Shown here piece by piece: positions 41,141-49,621 of a stretch of 64,000 nucleotides of DNA. The notes under the pieces are model-generated. The model was not told where the DNA came from, did not search any database, and worked only from the letters and a program-made list of their open reading frames with translations. The stretch is from Algoriphagus litoralis (lineage in GTDB: Bacteria > Bacteroidota > Bacteroidia > Cytophagales > Cyclobacteriaceae): contig NZ_QGOL01000002.1 of NCBI RefSeq assembly GCF_003259255.1, forward strand, positions 620,001 through 684,000, read 5' to 3'. How positions within the stretch are numbered: the first letter of the stretch is position 1; each line of letters opens with the position of its first letter. The position numbers and the translations under genes were made by a program.

Positions 41141-42541
41141 TTACTTAAGCCCTCCAATCATATCTTCAGGTTTCACCCATTCGTCAAATTGCTCCGAAGT
41201 CAAAAGCCCCAGGGCAATCGCAGCTTCACGAAGGCTGGTTCCTTCTTTGTGTGCCTTCTTGGCAATGGCTGCAGCATTTTCATATCCGATGTAAGGATTT
41301 AAGGCAGTGACGAGCATCAGCGAATTCTCCAAGTGCCGTTGAATCATTGGTGTATTTGGTTCGATACCGATCGCACAGTTGTCATTGAACGAAACGCATG
41401 CATCTCCAATCAATCGGGCAGATTGAAGGAAATTGGCAGCGATCAATGGCTTGAACACATTCAATTCAAAATGTCCCAGCGATCCACCTATCGACACGGC
41501 CACGTCATTACCCATGACCTGCGCAGCTACCATGGTCAATGCTTCTACCTGAGTTGGATTGACTTTTCCAGGCATGATGGATGATCCTGGTTCGTTTTCA
41601 GGAATGAGGATTTCTCCGATTCCGGATCTAGGACCTGAGGAAAGCATTCGGATGTCGTTGGCGATTTTCATCAGCGAAACGGCCAGCTGCTTCAGCGCTC
41701 CATGTGCTTCGACCATTCCATCGTGAGCCGCCAAGGCTTCAAATTTGTTTGGTGCAGTGACAAATGGCAATCCGGAGAGTGTGGCGATCTTTTGGGCTAC
41801 CAGCTCAGAATAACCCTGAGGGGTATTGAGCCCTGTGCCTACTGCTGTTCCTCCCAAAGCGAGTTCGGAAAGGTGTGAAAGTGTATTTTTCAAAGCTCTC
41901 AATCCATGATCCAATTGTGCCACATAACCACTGAACTCCTGTCCCAAAGTTAGCGGAGTGGCGTCCATGAAGTGGGTTCTGCCGATTTTCACGACTGATT
42001 TAAATGCCTCTGCTTTCTCAGCAAGGGTATCTCTCAATTTTTGTACTCCAGGAATAGTATTCTCGACTACCATCTGATAAGCCGCAATGTGCATCGCAGT
42101 CGGGTAGGTGTCATTGGATGATTGAGACTTATTTACGTCATCATTGGGGTGAATTTTCTTTTTTGCATCCTCCAAAGAACCACCTAGCAGTACATGTGCC
42201 CGGTAAGCAATCACCTCATTGGAGTTCATGTTGGATTGAGTGCCTGAGCCAGTTTGCCAGATGACGAGCGGAAATTGGTCGTCGTGCTTTCCTTCCAAGA
42301 TCTCGTCACACACGGTAGCGATGATATCTGCTTTTGCCTGATCCAATACACCCAGTTCTGCATTTGTCAGTGCTGCGGCTTTTTTCAAAATCGCAAAAGC
42401 GCGGATAATCTCTATCGGCATGCGGTTTTTTTCGCCTCCGATTTTAAAATTATTGATCGAACGCTGGGTCTGGGCTCCCCAATATTTGTCTGCAGGAACC
42501 TCCACCGGTCCCATCGTGTCTTTTTCGATTCGGATTGACAT
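41141..42541 (-). CDS. fumC: Class II fumarate hydratase
   Basis: 466 residues, the usual length. It interconverts fumarate and malate in the TCA cycle without an iron-sulfur cluster. The superfamily signature [10 protein letters not shown] is at 319-328, with [15 protein letters not shown] at 95-109 and the catalytic [18 protein letters not shown] region at 185-202. It is monocistronic, ending at the shared palindromic terminator. Confidence 0.97.
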   Translation of the reverse strand: MSIRIEKDTMGPVEVPADKYWGAQTQRSINNFKIGGEKNRMPIEIIRAFAILKKAAALTNAELGVLDQAKADIIATVCDEILEGKHDDQFPLVIWQTGSGTQSNMNSNEVIAYRAHVLLGGSLEDAKKKIHPNDDVNKSQSSNDTYPTAMHIAAYQMVVENTIPGVQKLRDTLAEKAEAFKSVVKIGRTHFMDATPLTLGQEFSGYVAQLDHGLRALKNTLSHLSELALGGTAVGTGLNTPQGYSELVAQKIATLSGLPFVTAPNKFEALAAHDGMVEAHGALKQLAVSLMKIANDIRMLSSGPRSGIGEILIPENEPGSSIMPGKVNPTQVEALTMVAAQVMGNDVAVSIGGSLGHFELNVFKPLIAANFLQSARLIGDACVSFNDNCAIGIEPNTPMIQRHLENSLMLVTALNPYIGYENAAAIAKKAHKEGTSLREAAIALGLLTSEQFDEWVKPEDMIGGLK

Positions 42542-42615
42542 AGTATTTGGTATATGGGTTTGATTTCGAAGGGCGAAGTTAATCTCTAAAGGCCTTTTAG
42601 CCTAAAATCGAATAC

Positions 42616-43107
42616 TTATTCCTTGCCCTTCATCTGAAAATTGATCAATTCATGGAAAACTTCCCGGGAGACTTTCACCTGTCTGTGAAAAAACATAATG
42701 CCAATGGCATAATTGAGTAAAGTCAGCCCTAAACAGACGAGTCCATTGGTGATGTTGTCTACAGCTAAGAAATAGTAAGCTGAGAAACTGAGTAAAATGA
42801 TACTCCAAAAAGCCAAAAAAAAGATGGCACCCGGAAAAAGCCTGTATCTCAGAAAAATTATACTTCCCCGTGGGGTAGACTCGACTTCTCCAGAGATCAG
42901 CGGTAGGAAGGTATTCCCTCTGGTGATGGCTTTGGATATCCTGAACCCCTCCTGACCGATCATTCCATTGAACTTCACCTTGGAGTCAAGTTGGGTTCTG
43001 GAATCCAAAAAGTTCACCTCGCGGGTCACACGGATCAGATGACCCAGAATTTCTTTTTTGGAAAGGGCACTCACCAGTGTCTCGCTATGGTAGGGAAGTA
43101 GATTCAA
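42616..43107 (-). CDS. Hypothetical membrane protein
   Basis: 163 residues. A soluble beta-rich first part (about 1-85), then two hydrophobic segments (IFFLAFWSIILLSFSAYYFL and LVCLGLTLLNYAIGIMFF) and a short charged tail. I do not recognise a family. It lies between fumC and ridA, all on the minus strand, with no clear functional link. Confidence 0.55.
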   Translation of the reverse strand: MNLLPYHSETLVSALSKKEILGHLIRVTREVNFLDSRTQLDSKVKFNGMIGQEGFRISKAITRGNTFLPLISGEVESTPRGSIIFLRYRLFPGAIFFLAFWSIILLSFSAYYFLAVDNITNGLVCLGLTLLNYAIGIMFFHRQVKVSREVFHELINFQMKGKE

Positions 43108-43189
43108 AACAGGCTAATTCATCAGGTTAAGTTTTTCAAGGTTCTGATATGACTCAGCGGATTATTGAAAGAGATGTTTTTCTATCTTA

Positions 43190-43570
43190 TCATTTCACTG
43201 CAATACAGGAAATTTCAACATTCACATTTTTAGGAAGCTTACTTACCTCAACTGTTTCCCGGGCCGGAGGGTTTAATTTAAAGTATTGCCCATAAGCTTC
43301 ATTGATTGTGCCAAACTGTCCCATGTCGCGAATGAAGATGGTGCATTTGACCACGTCAGCATAGGAAAAATTTGCTACCCGAAGTACTGCTTCCATATTT
43401 TTCATCACCGCATGGGTTTCCTCAGTGATGTTTTCATTGATCAATTCGCCAGTTTCGGGATCCAGTGCTATCTGTCCCGAAACATACAAGGTGTTTCCTG
43501 CAAGGACAGCCTGTGAATAGGGGCCGATTGGGGCTGGAGCCTCTGGGGTGAAAATGATTTGGTTTGCCAT
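43190..43570 (-). CDS. ridA: RidA-family reactive imine deaminase
   Basis: 126 residues. RidA hydrolyses reactive enamine/imine intermediates such as 2-aminoacrylate that arise in amino acid metabolism. The sequence shows APIGPYSQAVLAGNTLYVSGQ at the start, and PARETVEVSKLPKNVNVEI near the end, which includes the conserved active-site arginine. It is cytoplasmic, trimeric in known members, and shows no operon partner. Confidence 0.94.
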   Translation of the reverse strand: MANQIIFTPEAPAPIGPYSQAVLAGNTLYVSGQIALDPETGELINENITEETHAVMKNMEAVLRVANFSYADVVKCTIFIRDMGQFGTINEAYGQYFKLNPPARETVEVSKLPKNVNVEISCIAVK

Positions 43571-43658
43571 GTGTTAGGTCTGTAGGTGGTGAGTGATTAT
43601 TTGTTAATTAGTATAAATCACGATTGTTCTAACTATTGAGACTGAAAACTGGGATTGC

Positions 43659-44459
43659 TTATTTTAATTTGGCTTCGTTCCAATAGACGTCCATTTCGGC
43701 GAGAGTCATTTCGCTTAAATTTTTGCCGGCAGCTTTTGCTGCATTCTCGAGGTATTGGAAACGCTTGATGAATTTGAGATTGGTCCGCTCAAGTGCTTCT
43801 TCTGGGTCGATTTCGATAAATCGTGCATAGTTGATCAGGGAGAAAAGCAAATCTCCAAATTCAGCAGTAGCCTTTTCTTTGTCGATTTCTTCCTCGGTCG
43901 CTGCATTGAATTCGGCTTTGAATTCTTGCATCTCTTCTTCTACTTTTTCCCAAACCTGGTGTTTTTCTTCCCAGTCAAACCCTACGCCACGGGCTTTTTC
44001 TTGAATCCGCATGGCTTTGATCAAAGCAGGAAGTGATTTGGGTACCCCCCCTAAGACAGAGACATTTCCCTTTTCTTTTAATTTGATTTTCTCCCAGTTT
44101 TGACTCACTGTCTCTGCATCATTAGCCTCCACATCTCCATAAATATGTGGGTGCCTGCGGATTAGTTTTTCGCAGAGTGAATTAGTCAAGGTAGCCATAT
44201 CAAAGTTTCCCTCTTCGGAACCAATCTTGGCATAAAAGACGATATGCAACAAAATATCCCCCAGTTCTTTTTTGATTTCTTCTGGATTTCCTTCCAAAAT
44301 GGCATCCGAAAGTTCAAAAGTTTCCTCGATTGTCAGGTGCCTTAGGCTTTCTGTAGTTTGCTTTTTATCCCAAGGACACTGAGCCCGTAGCTCATCCATG
44401 ATAGTCAATAATCGATCAAAGGCGGCGAGTTGATCGGCTCGGGTACTCAAATTAGACAT
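43659..44459 (-). CDS. mazG: Nucleoside triphosphate pyrophosphohydrolase MazG
   Basis: 266 residues with two tandem MazG domains. The first has CPWDKKQTTESLRHLTIEE and ELGDILLHIVFYAKIG, and the second EEMQEFKAEFNA with ATAEFGDLLFSLINYARF, each with the E-x(3)-E plus E-x(2)-D metal pattern. It hydrolyses non-canonical or excess NTPs to NMP and pyrophosphate, and lowers ppGpp signalling in E. coli. It is divergent from a small membrane protein gene. Confidence 0.95.
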   Translation of the reverse strand: MSNLSTRADQLAAFDRLLTIMDELRAQCPWDKKQTTESLRHLTIEETFELSDAILEGNPEEIKKELGDILLHIVFYAKIGSEEGNFDMATLTNSLCEKLIRRHPHIYGDVEANDAETVSQNWEKIKLKEKGNVSVLGGVPKSLPALIKAMRIQEKARGVGFDWEEKHQVWEKVEEEMQEFKAEFNAATEEEIDKEKATAEFGDLLFSLINYARFIEIDPEEALERTNLKFIKRFQYLENAAKAAGKNLSEMTLAEMDVYWNEAKLK

Positions 44460-44507
44460 GGCTTGGGAAACTATGCAGGAATTGTAAACGTTTTCGAAGT
44501 AAAGCTT

Positions 44508-44515
44508 TAAATTTG
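44508..44515 (+). promoter_or_regulatory. Promoter -7 element for the NqrM-like gene
   Basis: TAAATTTG, a perfect TAnnTTTG match, ending 16 bp before the ATG at 44532. Confidence 0.6.
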
Positions 44516-44531
44516 CGCAAATTTATCCGTT

Positions 44532-44762
44532 ATGACAACAGTATTCATTACCGTAGGCTTCGTGGCATTATTCTTCATCCTGATGTCTGTTAGGCTAATT
44601 TTCCTTAAAAACGGTGAATTTAAAGGCACTTGTGCATCCCAAAGTCCCTTTCTCAATAAAGAGGGAGCGACCTGTGGATATTGTGGCAAAACCATGGATG
44701 GGAATACCGCTTGTGGGAACCCAGACAATGAGGTAGACAAGGTCATGGCCAAATTCAAATAA
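44532..44762 (+). CDS. Small membrane-anchored cysteine protein, NqrM-like
   Basis: 76 residues. A single N-terminal membrane segment (VFITVGFVALFFILMSVRLIF) is followed by a soluble part with four cysteines (TCASQ, TCGYCGK, TACGN). The layout resembles NqrM, the protein needed for maturation of the Na+-NQR complex, which binds iron with a C-terminal cysteine group. The similarity is one of plan rather than exact motif. It has its own promoter and terminator, and no NQR genes are nearby. Confidence 0.55.
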   Translation: MTTVFITVGFVALFFILMSVRLIFLKNGEFKGTCASQSPFLNKEGATCGYCGKTMDGNTACGNPDNEVDKVMAKFK

Positions 44763-44767
44763 TAGTT

Positions 44768-44792
44768 AATCCTGTCGATGACGGGATTTTTT
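44768..44792 (+). terminator. Terminator of the NqrM-like gene
   Basis: AATCCTGTC-GAT-GACGGGATT (one T-G pair) followed by TTTT. The possible upstream ATG of the phosphosugar mutase (44778) lies inside this hairpin, which argues against that start. Confidence 0.75.
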
Positions 44793-44822
44793 AACATTCC
44801 ACTTTTAAATAAATCAAATTAC

Positions 44823-46217
44823 GTGTCGCTCATCAAATCTATTTCAGGAATTAGAGGAACTATTGGCGGAAAAGCCGGAGAAGGACTTACCCCTGTCGAT
44901 GTTGTTAAGTTTACAGCAGCTTATGGAGCTTGGGTCCTTGAGAAAACCAATAATCCTAAAGTCGTCATAGGAAGAGACGCAAGAATCTCCGGAGATATGA
45001 TTTCCCGCTTGGTCTCGGCTACCCTTCAGGGTATGGGAATCCATGTCATCGATCTTGGCCTCAGTACCACTCCGACTGTCGAATACGCTGTTCCTTTAGA
45101 AAAGGCGGGCGGAGGAATCATTCTTACAGCCAGCCATAATCCAATCCAGTGGAATGCTCTGAAACTGTTAAATGCCGTCGGTGAATTTATCTCAGATGAG
45201 GAAGGGAAGTCCATTTTGGAAAAAGCTGATAAAGAGTCCTTCTCTTTTGCCGAGGTAAAAAAACTCGGAGGCTATACTCAAATCAACGATTACATCGAAC
45301 GCCATATCCAACATGTCTTGGAACTCGAGCTGGTAGATGTGGAAGCGATCAAAGCAAGGAATTTCAAAGTCGTGGTTGATGGAGTCAACTCAACCGGGGG
45401 TATTGCTATTCCAATGTTGCTTCGTGCCCTTGGGGTGACCGAAATCGAAGAAATGTTTTGCAATCCGGATGGGCATTTCCCACACAATCCTGAGCCTTTG
45501 CCAGAGAATCTGCGAGATATTTCCAAAAAACTTGAAAAAGGCAGCTTTGACTTGGGAATCGTAGTGGATCCGGATGTGGATCGATTGGCTTTTGTCAACG
45601 AAGACGGATCCATGTTTGGTGAAGAATACACCTTAGTCGCGGTGGCAGATTATGTGCTGAGCAAAACGCCTGGGAATACTGTTTCCAATCTGTCTTCTAC
45701 ACGTGCACTCCGTGATGTGACCGAAAAAAGAGGCGGAAAATATACCGCTGCTGCAGTCGGTGAAGTGAATGTAGTCAACCAGATGAAAGCCGTGAATGCA
45801 GTCATCGGTGGGGAGGGCAATGGTGGAATCATTTATCCGGCTTCCCACAATGGTAGAGATGCTTTGGTTGGAATTGCCTTGTTTTTGACACACTTGGCAA
45901 AATTCGGAAAGTCCATCTCTATGCTGAGAGCGACTTATCCCAATTATCACATTTCCAAAAATAAAATCGAGCTCACGCCTGAAATCAATGTGGATAAGAT
46001 CCTGCTTGAGATCAAAAACAAATACAAAAAACAACCCATTAATGATATCGATGGGGTAAAAATCGAATTTGAAAAAGAGTGGGTTCACCTGAGAAAATCC
46101 AATACCGAACCCATAATTAGAATCTATTCCGAATCAGAATCAGAAGCCACTGCAGAGCATTTGGCCAAGAAAATCATGCAGGATATCAAAGAAGTTGTTA
46201 GCGCTTCATTGATCTGA
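44823..46217 (+). CDS. glmM: Phosphoglucosamine mutase-type phosphohexomutase
   Basis: 464 residues from the GTG at 44823. An ATG at 44778 would add 15 codons, but it sits inside the preceding gene's terminator, and family members start at SLIKSISGIRGTIGG. The phosphoserine is Ser104 in ILTASHNPIQWNALK, the metal site is VVDPDVDRLAF, and the C-terminal phosphate site is RKSNTEPIIRIYSES. It interconverts glucosamine 6- and 1-phosphate for UDP-GlcNAc synthesis; phosphomannomutase activity cannot be excluded. It is followed by a cysteine desulfurase at 27 bp. Confidence 0.9.
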   Translation: MSLIKSISGIRGTIGGKAGEGLTPVDVVKFTAAYGAWVLEKTNNPKVVIGRDARISGDMISRLVSATLQGMGIHVIDLGLSTTPTVEYAVPLEKAGGGIILTASHNPIQWNALKLLNAVGEFISDEEGKSILEKADKESFSFAEVKKLGGYTQINDYIERHIQHVLELELVDVEAIKARNFKVVVDGVNSTGGIAIPMLLRALGVTEIEEMFCNPDGHFPHNPEPLPENLRDISKKLEKGSFDLGIVVDPDVDRLAFVNEDGSMFGEEYTLVAVADYVLSKTPGNTVSNLSSTRALRDVTEKRGGKYTAAAVGEVNVVNQMKAVNAVIGGEGNGGIIYPASHNGRDALVGIALFLTHLAKFGKSISMLRATYPNYHISKNKIELTPEINVDKILLEIKNKYKKQPINDIDGVKIEFEKEWVHLRKSNTEPIIRIYSESESEATAEHLAKKIMQDIKEVVSASLI

Positions 46218-46244
46218 TTTAAAAAAACCAGCACCAGCCCAAAT

Positions 46245-47390
46245 ATGAATAAAGTTTATTTTGATAATGCCGCGACAACAGCAATGGACGATCGAGTGAT
46301 CGACGCAATGCTGCCTTATATGAAATCTTACTTTGGAAATCCCTCCTCAGTCCATAGTCATGGGCGAGAGGTGAGAAGTGCAATAGAAAAATCCAGAAAG
46401 AAAGTTGCGGAATTACTCAATGCCAGTCCATCGGAAATTTTCTTCACTTCAGGAGGTACTGAAGCGGATAACACGGCCTTGGTCTGCGGAATAGACAGTC
46501 ATAATATTACCCATGCAATCACCTCACCGATTGAGCATCACGCGGTACTTCACACGCTTGAGGTTTTAGCCAAAAAGGGAAGCGTCAAACTCAGCATTCT
46601 GGATGTCAATGAAAAAGGCGAAATTGATCTGAACCAATTGGAGGAACTGCTCAAAGCAAATCCAAAAAGTCTTGTTTCACTCATGCAGGCGAACAATGAG
46701 ATCGGAAATTTGAATGATTTGACTCGAATCGGCGGTTTGGCTAAAGAATACCAGGCCTTTTTTCATTCAGATACTGTGCAAACAGTAGGGCATTTTGTGC
46801 ATGACCTGAAAACCCTTCCCGTCGATGCGATTGTTGCTGGAGGACACAAGTTTCATGGACCGAAAGGTTCTGGTTTTCTCTTTGTGAGAAAAGATAAAAA
46901 AATTCATCCCTTCATCCACGGGGGAGCTCAGGAGCGTAACATGCGTGGTGGAACGGAAAACGTAATCGGGATCATTGGCATTGCGAAAGCATTGGAACTC
47001 GCCTATGAGGACATGGCTGGTCATCGCAGCCATATTGAGCAAATCAAATCCCGGTTCATAGAGAAACTTACCGCTGAAATCCCTGGGGTGGAGTTCAATG
47101 GACTTTCAGGTGACTTGAGTCAAAGCCTCTACACTGTGCTGAACGTCAGTCTTCCTCCCTCTGATCCCAATCGTGGGATGCTACTTTTCAACCTGGATTT
47201 AGAGGGAATTTCTGCATCTGGAGGCTCCGCGTGTAGTTCTGGAGCCACAGTAGGATCTCATGTGTTGAGAGCGCTGAATCACAATCCGGAGCGGGACTCT
47301 GTCAGATTATCTTTCAGCAGGTTCAATACCTTGGAAGAAGTCGATTATACTGTAGCTAAGCTGAAAGAACTGTACGCGGTAGAAGTATAA
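46245..47390 (+). CDS. Cysteine desulfurase (IscS/NifS class)
   Basis: 381 residues, a PLP enzyme that takes sulfur from cysteine for iron-sulfur clusters or tRNA thiolation. FFTSGGTEADNTAL is at 66-79, the PLP lysine is Lys202 in AGGHKFHGPKG, and the catalytic cysteine is Cys330 in SASGGSACSSGA. No iscU or other scaffold is adjacent, so a specialised role such as tRNA modification is possible. It ends at a strong bidirectional terminator. Confidence 0.94.
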   Translation: MNKVYFDNAATTAMDDRVIDAMLPYMKSYFGNPSSVHSHGREVRSAIEKSRKKVAELLNASPSEIFFTSGGTEADNTALVCGIDSHNITHAITSPIEHHAVLHTLEVLAKKGSVKLSILDVNEKGEIDLNQLEELLKANPKSLVSLMQANNEIGNLNDLTRIGGLAKEYQAFFHSDTVQTVGHFVHDLKTLPVDAIVAGGHKFHGPKGSGFLFVRKDKKIHPFIHGGAQERNMRGGTENVIGIIGIAKALELAYEDMAGHRSHIEQIKSRFIEKLTAEIPGVEFNGLSGDLSQSLYTVLNVSLPPSDPNRGMLLFNLDLEGISASGGSACSSGATVGSHVLRALNHNPERDSVRLSFSRFNTLEEVDYTVAKLKELYAVEV

Positions 47391-47426
47391 ACTAAAAAAG
47401 GAGCCTCTTAAGGCTCCTTTTTTAGT
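47391..47426. terminator. Bidirectional terminator, 16-bp perfect stem
   Basis: ACTAAAAAAGGAGCCT (47391-47406), loop CTTA, then AGGCTCCTTTTTTAGT. It lies between the convergent cysteine desulfurase gene and the lipocalin-like gene. Confidence 0.92.
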
Positions 47427-47444
47427 CGAATTGGAATCTACTTG

Positions 47445-48188
47445 TTAATTTCCTGGCTTATATCCAATGGCGTAAGGAGTCCAAATTTCGTAAATCGGTG
47501 CTCCTGTAGAGCTTAGTCCGCTGTGATGCCATTCTCCTTCGATGACTTCAAAGTCAAACCCAAGACTTGCTCCCACTCTTGAATTGTCACGGGAAAAGAA
47601 AGTGATGTTTTCGGTGTATTTTCCGTTTTTCGCGGTGTAAGTTCCTCCTCCTGTTCCTGAAAATTCTTTGGTTTCAGAGTTGAATGCGATCCATTGGAAT
47701 CGTCCTCCACTGAGGATTTTTACAGTTCTTCTGGCTCCAGGAGTGGATCTTGTGATCTGCTCATCGCGCTTTCTTCCGGTAATGACCCAGTTTCCGGTCA
47801 ATTCGTCTCTTGAATCTGAGATCTGTTCCCAAATCTCGACAAGCATCCCATTGTTAGTATTGGCTGATAAGATTAGTTTCTTTCCATCGATTTCGATTTT
47901 AAACGGCGTGGTGGTTCCTATTTGTAGGGGATTCAAGGTGAAAAAGTCTAGTGTTTCGGAATATTTCCCATCCTCAAACTTGTATGGACCACCTCCCGCA
48001 CCGATAAAAGCATTATCGGCAACATTTTTTACTCCAAATGCAAAATAGTTATCTTGATAGATTTTGATGTACTCTTGATCGGTCACCGCATTGCCGTTTT
48101 GGCTGATCAGTTTCCAGGAACCTTCCAAGCTTTGCGCAGCTACAATTCCTGTTAAAAAAAAGAAAAAGACAAGCAGGTAATTTTTCAT
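47445..48188 (-). CDS. Secreted protein with two lipocalin-like repeats
   Basis: 247 residues with a signal peptide (1-18, ending VAAQS). The mature part consists of two similar halves of about 110 residues: LEGSWKLISQNG...GAGGGPYKFEDGKYSETLDFF and LTGNWVITGRKR...GTGGGTYTAKNGKYTENITFF. Both have the G-W start and the GGG-Y-x(4)-GKY(S/T)E pattern, consistent with tandem lipocalin-like (DUF4488-type) beta-barrels. The ligand is unknown. Internal duplication is clear from the sequence itself. Confidence 0.68.
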   Translation of the reverse strand: MKNYLLVFFFFLTGIVAAQSLEGSWKLISQNGNAVTDQEYIKIYQDNYFAFGVKNVADNAFIGAGGGPYKFEDGKYSETLDFFTLNPLQIGTTTPFKIEIDGKKLILSANTNNGMLVEIWEQISDSRDELTGNWVITGRKRDEQITRSTPGARRTVKILSGGRFQWIAFNSETKEFSGTGGGTYTAKNGKYTENITFFSRDNSRVGASLGFDFEVIEGEWHHSGLSSTGAPIYEIWTPYAIGYKPGN

Positions 48189-48405
48189 AGGAGTATAGTT
48201 TGAATTGAGATTGACATCTGTTTACTAGTAGGCTGATTGATAGACTTGACCATCTTTAGAAGAATTCCGGAAAATCAACTGAAAGTTCCGCCATGAATTT
48301 TGTTCGGTTTCTTTGTTGGTAGCTTTAAATTCCAAAACAAAGTACAGAATTCCAATCTTTTGTCCGTCATTGGTGTGGAGAAAGGACTAAAGAAAAATTA
48401 GAGCC

Positions 48406-48726
48406 ATGAAGGAATTTCAATTGGGTAATTCAGTCTCAGAAGTACTAGAAATGCTGCCTGAGGCTCGGATTAAAAAAGTAAAACTTGGTAATCGTGAAAT
48501 CGGAATCGTTCGAGTTGGAGATCGAATATTTGGATTCAATTCGTTTTGCCCGCATCGGGGTGCCTCCTTGATCCAAGGATCAATTCATGCAGGAGAGGTG
48601 ATCTGTCCTTTGCATCATTACCGGTTTGAACTCCAAGGAGGACGATCCAAAGCAGGGGATTGTCCAGATTTGGAGACTTTTCCATGTACCCTGTCAGAGG
48701 ATGGATTAAAAATAATCCTCCCGTAA
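48406..48726 (+). CDS. Rieske [2Fe-2S] ferredoxin-like protein
   Basis: 106 residues, all Rieske domain. The cluster ligands are Cys48 and His50 (CPHRGASL) and Cys67 and His70 (CPLHHYRFEL). Single-domain proteins of this size act as ferredoxin subunits of oxygenases or nitrite-reductase small-subunit relatives. No oxygenase is encoded nearby, so the partner is unknown. The 217 bp before it hold no gene that I can support. Confidence 0.9.
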   Translation: MKEFQLGNSVSEVLEMLPEARIKKVKLGNREIGIVRVGDRIFGFNSFCPHRGASLIQGSIHAGEVICPLHHYRFELQGGRSKAGDCPDLETFPCTLSEDGLKIILP

Positions 48727-48729
48727 TTT

Positions 48730-49068
48730 TCAGTGAAGTTTGGCTCCGTTAGGAACTGTGCGCTCTGAGGAGGCCAGAACTATCCCTCCTTCCAAACTGC
48801 TGAAGCCCGTAACAAGCACTTCAGACATGAAATCAGCAATCTGTCTAGGTCTGAAGTTACATACACAAATCACCTGTCTACCTAGCAAATCGCTTGGCGT
48901 ATACAAATCTGTCACTTGTGCCGAGGATTTCTTCACGCCAAGTTCTGGGCCCAGATCAATCCAAATTTTATATGCTGGTTTTCGTGCTTTTTCGAATACT
49001 TCTGCCTGAATAACCGTTCCGACCCTCAGTTCTATTTTGTTGAAATCTTCGATGTCAATCGTTTGCAT
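48730..49068 (-). CDS. csaA: tRNA-binding domain protein CsaA
   Basis: 112 residues from the ATG at 49066-49068 (MQTIDIEDFNKIELRVG). The OB-fold tRNA-binding domain (EMAP II / YgjH type) is evident: RVGTVIQAEVFEKARKPAYK, DLGPELGVKKSSAQVT, and GRQVICVCNFRPRQIADFMSE. CsaA proteins are linked to chaperone-like or tRNA-related functions. It is convergent with the Rieske gene, 3 bp apart, and divergent from a small secreted protein. Confidence 0.92.
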   Translation of the reverse strand: MQTIDIEDFNKIELRVGTVIQAEVFEKARKPAYKIWIDLGPELGVKKSSAQVTDLYTPSDLLGRQVICVCNFRPRQIADFMSEVLVTGFSSLEGGIVLASSERTVPNGAKLH

Positions 49069-49142
49069 AGTGGTTTTTTTTCTTAATTTTAGGAACATTT
49101 TTGCAATCCCCCAGTTTAACAGTTTAGATCAAAAAAGAAATC

Positions 49143-49508
49143 ATGTTGAAATTTTCAGGATTTCATTTAGGTAAACCACTCATTTTAGGCATAGGAGCCC
49201 TGTTTTTAATGTTTTTGACATTAGAAGCTTCTGCTCAGTCTGAAAATGAGAAAGTTGAGGAGATTTATCCAAAGACCAACGACCGTGTGGTTCTAGAAGA
49301 TCATACATTAATTCAGGATAATTCACAATCCAGAACTACACTAGCCAAACCAAGTGCTAGCCCAAAACCAGCGGGTACGACTGTTGTAAAAAAAGAAGCT
49401 GCAATCGTAGAAAATGCTTCTGATCGAGAGGCAAAGAAAACCGACTCACCTTCTACCTTGTCGTTTAATATCTTCCTTTATATCGTAGACAAATTTAAGG
49501 CTGATTGA
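49143..49508 (+). CDS. Small secreted protein, unknown function
   Basis: 121 residues. A signal peptide or anchor covers about 1-32 (LGIGALFLMFLTLEASAQ). The middle is low-complexity, rich in Lys, Ser, Pro and Ala (AKPSASPKPAGTTVVKK). The end STLSFNIFLYIVDKFKAD is hydrophobic and looks more constrained than the rest. I do not recognise the family. It is followed by a very strong terminator, so it is likely a single-gene unit with substantial expression. Confidence 0.6.
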   Translation: MLKFSGFHLGKPLILGIGALFLMFLTLEASAQSENEKVEEIYPKTNDRVVLEDHTLIQDNSQSRTTLAKPSASPKPAGTTVVKKEAAIVENASDREAKKTDSPSTLSFNIFLYIVDKFKAD

Positions 49509-49534
49509 GCTGATCACTGCACGCCGCTAAAGTC

Positions 49535-49573
49535 AAAACCCTTATTGAATTGCTATTCAATAAGGGTTTTTTG
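49535..49573 (+). terminator. Strong terminator after the small secreted protein gene
   Basis: AAACCCTTATTGAAT (49536-49550), loop TGCT, ATTCAATAAGGGTTT, followed by TTT. It has a 15-bp perfect stem. Confidence 0.92.
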
Positions 49574-49621
49574 TTAACGAAAGATCATGTAAAAAATAGC
49601 TTTGACAGATGGATAGGAGAG

